DNA from: Prochlorococcus marinus CUG1417
GTDB lineage: Bacteria; Cyanobacteriota; Cyanobacteriia; PCC-6307; Cyanobiaceae
Length of the DNA: 64,000 bases
NCBI RefSeq assembly: GCF_017695975.1
Contig: NZ_JAAORN010000001.1
Coordinates: forward strand, 62,001 to 126,000
Direction: 5' to 3'
Below the pieces are notes generated by a model. That model made no database searches. It had not been told where the DNA came from and saw nothing but the letters and a program-made list of their open reading frames with translations. The translations under genes were made by a program, and so were the position numbers. This document shows, piece after piece, positions 46,322 through 55,225 of the stretch; within the stretch, counting starts at the first letter, position 1, and the number at the start of each line of letters is the position of its first letter.

Positions 46322-47476
46322 TTATTTAAAGGGTATAGAATTATTCTCAAATTCAATTTCCTTCTGGGTTTGTTTATTAACTTCATTTAGCCAAGGATAA
46401 ATTATATTTTCCATATTTTTGTCAAACCACTTATGCAAGCTAACGGTCCTTTTTGCAAAAAACCCTCTCCGCCTTTTATGTTTACCCCCCGCTCCAGGAT
46501 CAAAAAAATGGATACTATTTTTTATTGCCCATTCAATTGGCTGGTAGTAGCATAATTCAAAATGTAAATTAGATATGTCTTCTTGACTTCCCCAATATCT
46601 ACCCCATAAGTTGTTTTTATTTTTAATGCACATCGACATGGCAAAAATATCATTTGAATCATTTTTTGATGCACTAAAAAGTAAAATATTTTTTTTATTA
46701 GCAACAATTTTTTCGAAAAATGTAGATGTTAGATATTTACTTCCCCAAACTCCCCACCTAGAACAATGCTGTTCATAAAAATTATGCATTTTTTTGAGGA
46801 TTTCTTGGTTGATATCATCTTCACTAAAAATTTCTACTTTTACATCTTGTTTAGTAATTGATTTTCTCTCTTTTTTTATATTTTTTCTCTGATTAGAGTT
46901 AAATCTACAAAGAAAGTCATCAAATGTCTTTTCTCCATTATTTCTCCATTCACTGCTGGAATTTATCCATTTATGGTATCCCAAAGATTTAAGATGGTTG
47001 CCCCAGCTTTCGTCAATATATAAAAAATTACAACTTAAAATTTTGTTTGTAATCGCAAAGCTTTCGATATGGTTTATGAGTAAATTTGTAATTTCTTTCT
47101 TATCTCCATTTTTTTTATAAAGAAATTGATATCCATTTACAGGACTATAAGGACTCATTCCAATTAATTTAGGGTAATAATTTAAATTCAGCTCTTGAGC
47201 CAATCTTGCAAATGATTGATCAAAAATGAATTCTCCATAGCTATGATTTTTTAAAAAAAGTGGAGCAATTCCTAATATTTCTTCATTTTTATAAGCAACA
47301 AAATATAGAGGTTGCCAACCAGTTTCTCTTGAGACACTTTTTGATATTTCAAGGTTTTTAAGCCAAGTCCATTCATAGAATGGATTTTTGATTTCATTTG
47401 TTAATTCATTCCATATCTCCTTGGATATTTCCTTGATTGACAATTTGACTTCAACTTTATGTATTTTTTGGTTCAT
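46322..47476 (-). CDS. FemAB/DUF482-like acyltransferase (GNAT fold)
   Basis: This is a 384-residue protein of the DUF482 group of GNAT-like transferases. Diagnostic stretches are EWTWLKNLEISKSVS, YGEFIFDQSFARLAQELN, FLCRFNSNQRKNIKKERK and FFDPGAGGKHKRRRGF near residue 340. Members are sometimes annotated as peptidoglycan biosynthesis/recognition proteins. Substrate unknown. It is 17 bases downstream of the RibD-like gene and probably in one unit with it. Confidence 0.8.
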   Translation of the reverse strand: MNQKIHKVEVKLSIKEISKEIWNELTNEIKNPFYEWTWLKNLEISKSVSRETGWQPLYFVAYKNEEILGIAPLFLKNHSYGEFIFDQSFARLAQELNLNYYPKLIGMSPYSPVNGYQFLYKKNGDKKEITNLLINHIESFAITNKILSCNFLYIDESWGNHLKSLGYHKWINSSSEWRNNGEKTFDDFLCRFNSNQRKNIKKERKSITKQDVKVEIFSEDDINQEILKKMHNFYEQHCSRWGVWGSKYLTSTFFEKIVANKKNILLFSASKNDSNDIFAMSMCIKNKNNLWGRYWGSQEDISNLHFELCYYQPIEWAIKNSIHFFDPGAGGKHKRRRGFFAKRTVSLHKWFDKNMENIIYPWLNEVNKQTQKEIEFENNSIPFK

Positions 47477-47493
47477 TTATTATGGAATCTTTT

Positions 47494-48144
47494 TCAAATT
47501 TTTTTGTAATGAATATGGATTTCATTATTCATTAAATTTTTAATTGATTTTATTTCCCATAGTCTTTTGAGATTAAAAATCTCATTTGTTTCTTCTTGAG
47601 GTATCCATGTATATTTACCTCCAATAATTTGTGGAATTATTGTAATTTTTATATCTGTTATTAGATCCTCTTTTATAAATGAATTTATAAGTTTTGCACC
47701 TCCTAAAAGAGCTAGATCATTTATCCCTTGTTTTTTAAGTGAAATTAAAGTTTTACTCCATGAATCTTCGAAAAAGAGTTGTTTCTCGAAGTCATTATTC
47801 GACGAATTATCAACTTTACTTGAGCTTATTAGCCATCTTCTAATTGGTTGACGAAAGTATTCCCAATTACTGTTAAATTTTTTGCTATTTGAGGCAACTA
47901 TAGAAATTGGTTGTTTTTTTGATAATGTTACTTCGTCATTACCATAGAGATTTTTAATTAGGTAAGTTGATTGATGAGCTATTAAAGTACCTAAACCAAA
48001 AATGGTGGCGTCAACCATTGATAAGTGTTGATTTAACATTCTTTTATCTTCTTCGCTTCCTAGATGCGATTCTCCACCTCCGGGAAATGCAATTCTCCCA
48101 TCAAGACTAGATGCTATAACAATTATTACTCTTGGGATACTCAA
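47494..48144 (-). CDS. RibD C-terminal-domain (dihydrofolate-reductase-like) reductase
   Basis: This is a 216-residue NADPH-dependent reductase fold without the deaminase half of RibD. Landmarks are VIIVIASSLDGRIAFPGGGE at the start, MVDATIFGLGTLIAHQSTYL and GINDLALLGGAKLINSFI near residue 140. The family includes pyrimidine reductases and pteridine/folate reductases. It overlaps the tandem pterin synthase gene by four bases (48141-48144), so the two proteins likely work on the same pterin pathway, although this is inference. Confidence 0.82.
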   Translation of the reverse strand: MSIPRVIIVIASSLDGRIAFPGGGESHLGSEEDKRMLNQHLSMVDATIFGLGTLIAHQSTYLIKNLYGNDEVTLSKKQPISIVASNSKKFNSNWEYFRQPIRRWLISSSKVDNSSNNDFEKQLFFEDSWSKTLISLKKQGINDLALLGGAKLINSFIKEDLITDIKITIIPQIIGGKYTWIPQEETNEIFNLKRLWEIKSIKNLMNNEIHIHYKKI

Positions 48145-49067
48145 GTTTGTGAGACTAAACTATTTTCAAGTTTCAACTTAAATGAATTGGTTAGCTTTTG
48201 ATCAACATAAATTTCTGCAGCATTATTTGGGCTCTCTTGGAGTCTTATTTTGTGTAATGTTGCACCAAGTTCATGTATTGGATCTTTAAGAATATCAGAA
48301 ATATATAAAGCTATATTTTCAGCAGTTGGAACACAATTCTTGAAAAATTCGATGTCTTTATTTAGAAAAGTATGATCTAGTTGTTCAACAACCAATTCAT
48401 TAATTATCTCCTGGAGTGCAGATAAGTCGCAAACCATTCCGGTTCTTTTATTAATGTCTCCTTTTACAGTTATATCGACAAGATAGTTATGACCATGTCC
48501 ATTAACTCTGGCACATTTCCCATAGATTTTTTTATTTTCATCAAAGGAAATCTCTTCTTTTGCAAGTCTATGAGCGGCTGCAAAATGAGTTTGTACTGTT
48601 AAAAATGCTTCCATGTTTTTTCCAAAATAATCTGCCCATAAATTAGGGTTTTCAAAAAGCCTTAGACTTGTAAGAGGTAAATCATCTTTTAGACGACTCC
48701 AAATAACCATTACCAATGCTTCAGTTGTGGGAAGTATACCTTCTTGATTATTAATATTAAATTCAGGCCAGACATCATTTAAAAAACGAAAATCTAATTG
48801 TCCAGTAACCTTATCTTTAATAGAGTGTTTTACATCAGAGAGATTAAGTACCATTCCATCAGAGTCTAGTTCTCCACCCATTGAAACAATAAGTTCATAA
48901 TTATGACCATGACCTGGTGCAATACTGCAATTTCCAAAAAGAGATAAATTTTCTTCTGGGGTTTTTTCAGGAAGCCAATAACGGTGACTAGAACTAAAGC
49001 AGGCACGTCGAGTTATGACGCATTCACGTCCTTTGCCATGTAATGGTTTGGATTGTGTAGAAGTCAT
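48141..49067 (-). CDS. Tandem 6-pyruvoyl-tetrahydropterin synthase/QueD-like protein
   Basis: This is a 308-residue protein made of two PTPS/QueD domains. Domain 1 (residues about 15-145) has the zinc/catalytic motif CSIAPGHGHNYEL near residue 48; domain 2 (about 155-290) has CARVNGHGHNYLVD near 186. Each has the catalytic Cys with the zinc-binding GHGHNY spacing of eukaryotic-type PTPS. Both domains therefore look active rather than one being degenerate. The products could be 6-carboxy- or 6-pyruvoyl-tetrahydropterin. The RibD-like reductase overlaps it downstream. Confidence 0.85.
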   Translation of the reverse strand: MTSTQSKPLHGKGRECVITRRACFSSSHRYWLPEKTPEENLSLFGNCSIAPGHGHNYELIVSMGGELDSDGMVLNLSDVKHSIKDKVTGQLDFRFLNDVWPEFNINNQEGILPTTEALVMVIWSRLKDDLPLTSLRLFENPNLWADYFGKNMEAFLTVQTHFAAAHRLAKEEISFDENKKIYGKCARVNGHGHNYLVDITVKGDINKRTGMVCDLSALQEIINELVVEQLDHTFLNKDIEFFKNCVPTAENIALYISDILKDPIHELGATLHKIRLQESPNNAAEIYVDQKLTNSFKLKLENSLVSQT

Positions 49068-49117
49068 AGCTTTCTGCGATAATACTATCTTAAGGTTTTA
49101 AATACGCTTTTGTCTTT

Positions 49118-49675
49118 ATGGAACAATCTATTATCAAAAAAACAGTTCATACTTTAAAGGGCAGAAGCATATTTTTAATAGGAATGATGGGTTCTGGTAA
49201 GTCACAAACTGGTTTGAAGCTGGCTGAATTATTGAAGTATAAATATATTGATTTAGATTCGTTAATAGAGAAGTTGGCAAAAAAATCAATCAATCAAATT
49301 TTTAATGATGAAGGAGAAAATAATTTCCGTGAATTAGAAGCAAGCTGCCTTAAAGAAACTATCAAAATTCCTTCATTAGTAATTTCTACTGGGGGAGGAA
49401 TAGTTACCAAATCGGAAAACTGGGGAATCTTAAGGCAGGGAATAATTGCTTGGATAGATCTTGACAAAGATATAGCAATTGAAAGATTGAAAAATGAAAT
49501 TAAAAATAGACCACTTCTTCAGGGAAAGAATCTGAATGATTTATATATGAGCATTTTTCATTCTAGAGAAAATTTGTATTCTCAAGCAGATTTAAGAATT
49601 CAAGTAAAAAGGGAAAATATTGAAGAAGTCGCTATGAAAATAATTAATGCAATTCATAAAGAAATAATTAATTAA
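49118..49675 (+). CDS. aroK: Shikimate kinase
   Basis: AroK phosphorylates shikimate in aromatic amino acid synthesis. The 185 residues have Walker A GMMGSGKSQTG, the shikimate-binding DLDSLIE and FRELEASCLKE, the STGGGIVTK loop and the lid Arg in LKNEIKNRPLLQG. The gene is divergent from the tandem pterin synthase gene, 50 bases apart. Its stop codon lies inside a 27-base (AATT)n tract shared with the convergent gene. Confidence 0.95.
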   Translation: MEQSIIKKTVHTLKGRSIFLIGMMGSGKSQTGLKLAELLKYKYIDLDSLIEKLAKKSINQIFNDEGENNFRELEASCLKETIKIPSLVISTGGGIVTKSENWGILRQGIIAWIDLDKDIAIERLKNEIKNRPLLQGKNLNDLYMSIFHSRENLYSQADLRIQVKRENIEEVAMKIINAIHKEIIN

Positions 49676-49692
49676 TTAATTAATTAATTAAT
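49666..49692. repeat. (AATT)n microsatellite covering two stop codons
   Basis: Twenty-seven bases of perfect AATT repeat (6.75 units) cover the end of aroK, whose TAA is at 49673-49675, and the end of the convergent 85-residue gene, whose stop is at 49688-49690. The repeat has TAA in every frame of both strands, so slippage by whole units would still leave both genes terminated. Confidence 0.9.
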
Positions 49693-49945
49693 CTGGCTCA
49701 ATTCTTACTGCAAACCATTTTATAACGTATCCTAATTTTATTTCTAATTCATAAGTGCTTTCTAATAATTCTTCAAAAAATTCATTATCAGGACCTTCTA
49801 TATTTTGATATATTGTTTGTGCTTCTGTCTTACTGAGCCAATTCTTTAACCATAAAATTGCTTCTTGCTTTGATACAATTTTTTCTTTTGAATCTGGCTC
49901 TAATAATACATAATGATCTGATGCTCTTATTAGTGGATTTGACAT
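49688..49945 (-). CDS. Conserved hypothetical protein, 85 residues
   Basis: No family was recognised. The protein is soluble, acidic and helical, with HYVLLEPDSKEKIVSKQEAI, LWLKNWLSKTEAQTIYQNIE and a hydrophobic C-terminus LEIKLGYVIKWFAVRIEPD. It begins next to the divergent 235-residue gene: the two start codons (49945 and 49947) are separated by a single base. The strong conservation-like patterning and tight packing support a real gene. Confidence 0.65.
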   Translation of the reverse strand: MSNPLIRASDHYVLLEPDSKEKIVSKQEAILWLKNWLSKTEAQTIYQNIEGPDNEFFEELLESTYELEIKLGYVIKWFAVRIEPD

Positions 49946-49946
49946 A

Positions 49947-50654
49947 ATGAATATTCTGCTTGGATTAATTCTTTGCTTGATTTTTCAAGGAATTTTTTTA
50001 GAAAGTTCTTTTGCTTCTGTAAATTCTAATGTACGAGAGTTTTTGGAAAATCGTGTAAATCAATGGCCAGAATTATATTTACCAAATTTTAAATTGTCGG
50101 ATACTTCTCAGGATTTAATTTATCCTCAATGGTTCGAGGGGAATTGGCTTGTTACTTCTCAAGATATAATTAATGATTCAGAAGAGCCAGTTATTTATAA
50201 AGTAAATTTCTTTAAGAATGATTCAGATTTAGTTGTTGGAAATCGTGCAAAAAATTCTGAATCTATTGGAAAAGCAATATTTGGTGATACCTTAATCAAG
50301 GTTGTAAATGATCCTCAATCTATTAATAATCAAATTACTTATTTAAAAGATGATTTTTATATCGATTCAAGAATTACAGGGAGAAATCAGATCCAAGATG
50401 ATGATATTTTTTTCGCAGATGAGCTAGTTATACAAACTGCACATAAGCCAGGTGCTTCAAGGATTAATCAGGTAGAGACCATTAGTAAATTTCAAAAATG
50501 TTCCGAAGAAATTTTGGAAGTTGATAATTCAATCAAACCATCAATTTGTGGAGTGCAATATGTTGCTTCTTATGGTTCAAAAGTTGGTGATCCTTCTATT
50601 CTTGCTATAAATACAAATAAATATAAATTGACGTTTGAATTTATTGAGAGTTAG
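49947..50654 (+). CDS. Probable secreted DUF6816-like protein
   Basis: This 235-residue protein has a signal peptide (MNILLGLILCLIFQGIFLES, cleavage after SFA). The mature part has REFLENRVNQWPELYLPNFK, YPQWFEGNWLVTSQDIIND and AKNSESIGKAIFGDTLIKVV, which I associate with the DUF6816 family of cyanobacteria and plant lumenal proteins; the assignment is from memory. It likely acts in the thylakoid lumen or periplasm. Its start lies one base from the divergent 85-residue gene. It overlaps the convergent glutathione transferase by 14 bases. Confidence 0.6.
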   Translation: MNILLGLILCLIFQGIFLESSFASVNSNVREFLENRVNQWPELYLPNFKLSDTSQDLIYPQWFEGNWLVTSQDIINDSEEPVIYKVNFFKNDSDLVVGNRAKNSESIGKAIFGDTLIKVVNDPQSINNQITYLKDDFYIDSRITGRNQIQDDDIFFADELVIQTAHKPGASRINQVETISKFQKCSEEILEVDNSIKPSICGVQYVASYGSKVGDPSILAINTNKYKLTFEFIES

Positions 50655-51366
50655 CACTAAAAAGATATTCTTCTAAGTTGTTCCTCCAAATGAAAAGATT
50701 TTCTAAATAAGGGTTGTTTATGTATTCTTGGCTCCCCTCTCCTGAAAGAATTGGTCCTGCAGACTTTGGAAATTTAAGAAGGGATAATTGAGCAGCAATT
50801 GAAATATCTGCAATTGATAAACTATCTCCGACTAAATATTTCTTGTTGATCAAGGATTTTGATAAAGCTTCCAGTAATTTTTGGAGTTCTAAATTATCTG
50901 TAGAAGACAAAATTACATTAGAAATTTTACTAAGATTTTTAAAAGGTAATTTATCAACAATACTTTTAACTGAAGAAGGTATTTCATCTGGAAGTAATGC
51001 AGTTCTTAGCTGTGGATTTTCTATTGCAGATTTTATTAGAGCTTTTCTACAAGTTGTAGCCATTGTAGTATCTGCCCAGTCTTCAATTAGTTTGCATTGT
51101 GCAAATAATATTGGGTCCTCAGGAAAAAGTGGATTGTTATCATTTTTTTTATCTATATATTCGCAAATATTTGAAGAGTCATTAATAACTTGATCATTAC
51201 TATCTACTATTACAGGTACTTGTTTTTGACCTGATAATTTAAAGATTTCAAATTGGCCTATTCCAGGTGTTACTTCTTCAACTCGATATTGTAGTTTTTT
51301 TGCATGAAGAGCCATTCTTGTTTTTAAACAAAAAGCACTATGCCTAAATTGATATAATGTAATCAT
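50641..51366 (-). CDS. Glutathione S-transferase family protein
   Basis: This is a 241-residue two-domain protein. The N-terminal thioredoxin fold has ITLYQFRHSAFCLKTRMALH, with the Ser/Cys start region, then QKQVPVIVDSNDQVINDSSN (the cis-Pro and glutathione-binding Asp/Ser). The C-terminal helical domain has YLVGDSLSIADISIAAQLSL with the N-capping motif. It could use glutathione to conjugate or reduce substrates; the exact class is not determined. Confidence 0.85.
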   Translation of the reverse strand: MITLYQFRHSAFCLKTRMALHAKKLQYRVEEVTPGIGQFEIFKLSGQKQVPVIVDSNDQVINDSSNICEYIDKKNDNNPLFPEDPILFAQCKLIEDWADTTMATTCRKALIKSAIENPQLRTALLPDEIPSSVKSIVDKLPFKNLSKISNVILSSTDNLELQKLLEALSKSLINKKYLVGDSLSIADISIAAQLSLLKFPKSAGPILSGEGSQEYINNPYLENLFIWRNNLEEYLFSANSQ

Positions 51367-51420
51367 GCTGTTTAATGTTTGTTAAAACTTAGCTAAAAAA
51401 GTAATCTATTTGTGGAGCTG

Positions 51421-51630
51421 ATGGGCGAATTTTTCTCTAATGTTGCGAGATATCCAAAGTATTTGATATCTATCATTGTTGGGGGACTTGTTGCTTTGCT
51501 TGAACCTTTATTCAAAAATAGATCAAATCCTCTCACAATAGTAGGATTGATATCTTCTGTCTTAAGTGCTTTCATAACTGTTTATTTTGTCTTGCAAGCG
51601 ATGACAAACCCAATAAACTTACAACCATAA
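51421..51630 (+). CDS. ycf33: Ycf33/DUF751 family protein
   Basis: This is a 69-residue membrane protein with the DUF751 stretch FFSNVARYPKYLISIIVGGL, and a second helix near residues 42-62. The ATG at 51421 follows GGAG by 3 bases; a GTG at 51412 would add 3 residues. The family is conserved in cyanobacteria and plastids with no known activity. The stop overlaps the rbfA ATG (TAATG), so rbfA translation may be coupled. Confidence 0.8.
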   Translation: MGEFFSNVARYPKYLISIIVGGLVALLEPLFKNRSNPLTIVGLISSVLSAFITVYFVLQAMTNPINLQP

Positions 51631-52022
51631 TGCCAAATAATTACCGTCTTGCAAAAGTTTCTTCTCTTTTGAAGAAAGAAATAACCCTTATTTTGCAGAA
51701 TGATTTAGAAAATGATCTTATTAGAGATCATTTCGTCAATATTTCTAAGATTGATTTATCAGGTGATTTGCAACACTGTAAAATTTACATAACTTCAACT
51801 GCTCAAGAGAAAGTAAGGAAAGAGATTGTGGCAAATTTGAATATTGCTAAAAGCTCCATAAGACATAGTTTAGGTAAAAGAATCGAGATGAGAAGAGTGC
51901 CAGAGATAATTTTCAAAGAAGATGTTGTTTTTGATAAAGGGTTATCAGTCTTGAAACTTCTCGATGAATTAAAAAATAAAACTCAAGACAAAAATAGTGA
52001 GGATAAGGATGCCAATAGTTGA
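51630..52022 (+). CDS. rbfA: Ribosome-binding factor A
   Basis: RbfA is needed for 16S rRNA processing and 30S assembly and in cold shock. The 130 residues contain the KH-type fold with RLAKVSSLLKKEITLILQND, LSGDLQHCKIYITSTAQEKV and LGKRIEMRRVPEIIFKED, all standard. The ATG at 51630 overlaps the ycf33 stop. The hemD start at 52009 overlaps the end of rbfA. Confidence 0.95.
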   Translation: MPNNYRLAKVSSLLKKEITLILQNDLENDLIRDHFVNISKIDLSGDLQHCKIYITSTAQEKVRKEIVANLNIAKSSIRHSLGKRIEMRRVPEIIFKEDVVFDKGLSVLKLLDELKNKTQDKNSEDKDANS

Positions 52023-52806
52023 TCTACCCCTTGATCAAAGAAATATAATAATCACTCGATCAAAAGAAGGGATATTGGATATAAAAAAGATATTCACAAG
52101 CAAGGGCGCTAATGTATTTGATTTGCCCGCAATAAGTATTGGTGATCCTGATGATTTTAATCCTCTTGACGAAGCATTAAATCAAATCAATGATTTTCAT
52201 TGGATTATTTTTTCCAGTAGTAATGGGATCAAATTTGTGGATAAAAGACTTAGATATTTTAATAGTTCATTAAAAGAGTGTTCTAAAAAAACAAAAATCG
52301 CTGTAGTCGGGCAAAAAACCTCAAAAACTCTTGATGATTTTGGGATTAAGGCTGATTTCATACCTCCAGAATTTGTTGCTGAAAGTTTAATTGATAATTT
52401 CCCCATATCTGGTTATGGACTACGAGTCTTTGTACCAAGAGTTCAAACAGGTGGTAGGGATCTAATTGCAGATCAATTTAGAAAGGCTGGTTCTCGTGTA
52501 TTTGAGGTTGCTGCATATGAAACTAGATGTCCTGACTCAATTCCCGAAGAAACAATTGATATTATTTCTAATCGAAAAGTCGATGCAATTCTTTTCTCAA
52601 GCGGTAAAACCGTATCAAATGCTGCTTCTTTACTAGAAAAAAAACTTGGTAAACATTGGTTGGAATATTTTGATCAAATTAAGTTGTTAACTATTGGACC
52701 TCAAACAACAAAAAAATGTAACAAGATTTTTGGAAGAGTTGATGGTCAGGCACAAAAATATACTTTTGAAGGACTACTTGATGAAGCAATTAATATTTTT
52801 AGTTAG
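52009..52806 (+). CDS. hemD: Uroporphyrinogen-III synthase
   Basis: HemD closes hydroxymethylbilane to uroporphyrinogen III for heme and chlorophyll. The 265 residues show the weakly conserved HemD pattern: NIIITRSKEGILDIKKIFTS, FHWIIFSSSNGIKFVDKRL, YGLRVFVPRVQTGGRDLIAD and VDAILFSSGKTVSNAASLLE. The ATG at 52009 was used rather than the GTG at 51997, both overlapping rbfA. The product also overlaps the convergent SRPBCC gene by 8 bases at its end. Diverged family, but the fold pattern is good. Confidence 0.88.
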   Translation: MPIVDLPLDQRNIIITRSKEGILDIKKIFTSKGANVFDLPAISIGDPDDFNPLDEALNQINDFHWIIFSSSNGIKFVDKRLRYFNSSLKECSKKTKIAVVGQKTSKTLDDFGIKADFIPPEFVAESLIDNFPISGYGLRVFVPRVQTGGRDLIADQFRKAGSRVFEVAAYETRCPDSIPEETIDIISNRKVDAILFSSGKTVSNAASLLEKKLGKHWLEYFDQIKLLTIGPQTTKKCNKIFGRVDGQAQKYTFEGLLDEAINIFS

Positions 52807-53269
52807 ACAAATTTTTTGTATAGTTCTTTTCAACTAAATCTTTGAACCTATTAATATTGGCCTGTAATTCGTTTGTAACCATTTTGCCTAAAATATTTTC
52901 TTCCATAAAACGCGCAATCATTTTAGGTAGCTCATAAGTTATGGCTAAATTTACTGTTGTGATTTGATCACTGTTACTTTCGAAAACTACTGATCCCTCA
53001 GTTGGCAAACCACCTATAGATTTCCATTTAAGTTTCCTTTTTTCGACCCTTTCTATAATTTGAGCTCTCCATTTAAACCTAAAACCATTTGCAGCTAAAG
53101 TCCATTCTGTTAAATCTGGTAACGTATTAGTCTCTACATCAACTGTTTTTACAGATTCTATCCAGCTCATCCAAAGTGACATTGAGTCTAAATCGCTCCA
53201 TGTATCCCATACATTTTCAAGAGGCGCATTAACAACTGTTATTACTTCATGTTTTAGCCAAGTACCCAT
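52799..53269 (-). CDS. SRPBCC family (START-like) protein
   Basis: This is a 156-residue lipid/polyketide-cyclase-type fold: HEVITVVNAPLENVWDTWSD at the start, then LSLWMSWIESVK-like SMSLWMSWIESVKTVD, FRFKWRAQIIERVEKRKLKW and the C-terminal helix ENILGKMVTNELQANINRFK. Such proteins bind hydrophobic ligands in a deep pocket. It sits 3 bases downstream of zds on the same strand, a pairing also common in cyanobacteria, and may aid carotenoid handling by inference. Confidence 0.82.
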   Translation of the reverse strand: MGTWLKHEVITVVNAPLENVWDTWSDLDSMSLWMSWIESVKTVDVETNTLPDLTEWTLAANGFRFKWRAQIIERVEKRKLKWKSIGGLPTEGSVVFESNSDQITTVNLAITYELPKMIARFMEENILGKMVTNELQANINRFKDLVEKNYTKNLSN

Positions 53270-53272
53270 GAA

Positions 53273-54727
53273 TTAACTTACTGCAAGATTTTTTGCTAAT
53301 TCGGCTTTCTTCTCTAAAATTGCAGCGGCAGCTAAATGTCCACTCATTGTAGCTCCCTCCATAGAGTCTATATAGTCTTGTTTTGTATAACTACCAGCCA
53401 TGAAGAAATTAGATATAGATGTTTTTTGATCGGGTCTGAAAGGTTCCATACCGGGAGCTTCTCTATAGAGTGATTGTGGAATTTGTACCACGTTACTCCA
53501 AAGCAATTTAAGGTTTTTTGAAGATGGGAATAGACGGCGAACCTCTTTATCTATTTCTTTTGTAATCCTTTCTGTGGATCTTCCCATCCATCTATCGCCA
53601 GGAGTTAAAACACATTGGAGAAGCGATCCCATATCTTTTTTTCTGTAGTCTGCTGGACTTGCCAGTGCTAAATCAGCAAAACAACTGAAAGAGGCATCAG
53701 CAGAATAGAGAAGGTTATCTAGTCCAATTGGTTCGTTTCCAGTATTATCTTTTTGTAATTCAGTAACCCACCCGTCATATCTTAATTGGATTGTGGCAAC
53801 AGCTACAGCTCTAAGTTTTTTTAAACCTTCAAATTCTTTAAATTGATACCATTCTTTTGGAATTATTTTTTTTATTCCAGGAACATCACAGGCAGCTAGA
53901 AATTTATCTGCAAATACTGCCTTAATTCCTTCAGGAGAAGATATTTTTAATTGATTTACTGAATAAGAGGAAGATTCTTTTTCATAAATGATTTCTTCTA
54001 CCTTATGGTTTAGATGTATTTTTGCTCCTTTGTTTGTGATGTAGTCGACAATAGGTTGAGTTAACCACTTATGCGGAGAACCTTTTAAAAGATTAAGTTT
54101 TGAGGCTTCTGTTTTTGAAGCAAACATCATAAATATAGTTAGCATGCATCTTGCTGAAATATCTTTGCAATTAATAAAACCTAAAGCGTATGCGATAGGA
54201 TCCCACATTCTTTCTAAGCTTTTTTCACTTCCACCATGGTTTAAAAACCATTCTTTAAAACTAATTTTATCTAGATCTCTAATTATTTTCATTGCGCCGT
54301 CATAGTCTATCAATCCTCTAACTATTGGGCTTGTACCTAAAGCTAAGGCATTTCTGAACTTATCTAACCAAGTAAGTTGTTCTGTCGTAAAAAAAGCTTT
54401 AAGTCCGTTAAATGGAGCACCTAGAGGGAATCTGAAGTCTAAAGATTTTAAATTACCACCATTATTAATAAATAGATGAGTATGATCTTTCGGGAGTAAA
54501 TTGTCTAGAGCTCCCACTTTTTTCATTAATTTAAAAAGATTTGCATAATTGTAAAAAAATACATGTAAACCCATTTCTATGTGGTTGCCATCCTTATCTT
54601 CCCAACTTCCCACTTTACCTCCCCAAAATGACCTGCTCTCGAAAATTTCTACTTCGTGACCTTCATCAACTAAATTGACTGCTGCTGTAAGACCAGCTAA
54701 TCCAGAACCAACTATTGCAATTTTCAC
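53273..54727 (-). CDS. zds: 9,9'-di-cis-zeta-carotene desaturase
   Basis: The enzyme (CrtQ/Zds) makes lycopene-type carotenoids from zeta-carotene, upstream of beta-carotene and zeaxanthin. The 484 residues start with the FAD fold [20 protein letters not shown], followed by [33 protein letters not shown] and the C-terminal [20 protein letters not shown], which fixes the flavin. Length and spacing fit plant-type zeta-carotene desaturase rather than phytoene desaturase. The SRPBCC gene follows 3 bases downstream. Confidence 0.95.
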   Translation of the reverse strand: MKIAIVGSGLAGLTAAVNLVDEGHEVEIFESRSFWGGKVGSWEDKDGNHIEMGLHVFFYNYANLFKLMKKVGALDNLLPKDHTHLFINNGGNLKSLDFRFPLGAPFNGLKAFFTTEQLTWLDKFRNALALGTSPIVRGLIDYDGAMKIIRDLDKISFKEWFLNHGGSEKSLERMWDPIAYALGFINCKDISARCMLTIFMMFASKTEASKLNLLKGSPHKWLTQPIVDYITNKGAKIHLNHKVEEIIYEKESSSYSVNQLKISSPEGIKAVFADKFLAACDVPGIKKIIPKEWYQFKEFEGLKKLRAVAVATIQLRYDGWVTELQKDNTGNEPIGLDNLLYSADASFSCFADLALASPADYRKKDMGSLLQCVLTPGDRWMGRSTERITKEIDKEVRRLFPSSKNLKLLWSNVVQIPQSLYREAPGMEPFRPDQKTSISNFFMAGSYTKQDYIDSMEGATMSGHLAAAAILEKKAELAKNLAVS

Positions 54728-54826
54728 TTTTTCTTAGAATTATAACAAATCAAGTTTGGATAACGTTTGTTCTATGCATCCTATCGGTTAAGTTTTTATA
54801 TTATAAATAGTAGAAATCCCTCGTTT

Positions 54827-55219
54827 ATGGAAAATTTAGAAGTTAAACAGGAAATTAAAAATTCTGATGATGGCAAAGGTATCTTAATTACGAATAATGC
54901 TATAGAACAAATTTCAAATTTATTAAAGGGTCAAAGTGATAAAAAAGCACTAAGGGTAGGAGTAAGATCAGGCGGTTGTAGTGGTATGAGTTATACGATG
55001 GATTTTATAGGAACTGATGAAATAAATCCCGATGATAAAGTTTATGATTATTCATTAAAAGCTGATCAAAGCTTTCAAGTGGTTTGTGATCCTAAAAGTC
55101 TTCTATATATTTATGGAATGCAGTTAGATTTTAGTAAGGAATTAATTGGAGGTGGCTTTAATTTTGTAAATCCCAATGCCTCGCAAACTTGTGGTTGTGG
55201 AAGCTCCTTTGCAGTTTAA
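54827..55219 (+). CDS. A-type Fe-S carrier (IscA/SufA/ErpA-like)
   Basis: This is a 130-residue protein that carries nascent Fe-S clusters. The start at ATG 54827 (MENLEVKQEIKNSDDGKG) was chosen over a frame extension to 54767 that adds a hydrophobic stretch unlike the family. The three conserved cysteines are in RSGGCSGMSYTMDF and the C-terminal TCGCGSSF. It would take clusters from the SufBCD system encoded elsewhere in the window. The gene is divergent from zds, 99 bases apart. Confidence 0.92.
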   Translation: MENLEVKQEIKNSDDGKGILITNNAIEQISNLLKGQSDKKALRVGVRSGGCSGMSYTMDFIGTDEINPDDKVYDYSLKADQSFQVVCDPKSLLYIYGMQLDFSKELIGGGFNFVNPNASQTCGCGSSFAV

Positions 55220-55225
55220 TAAATA

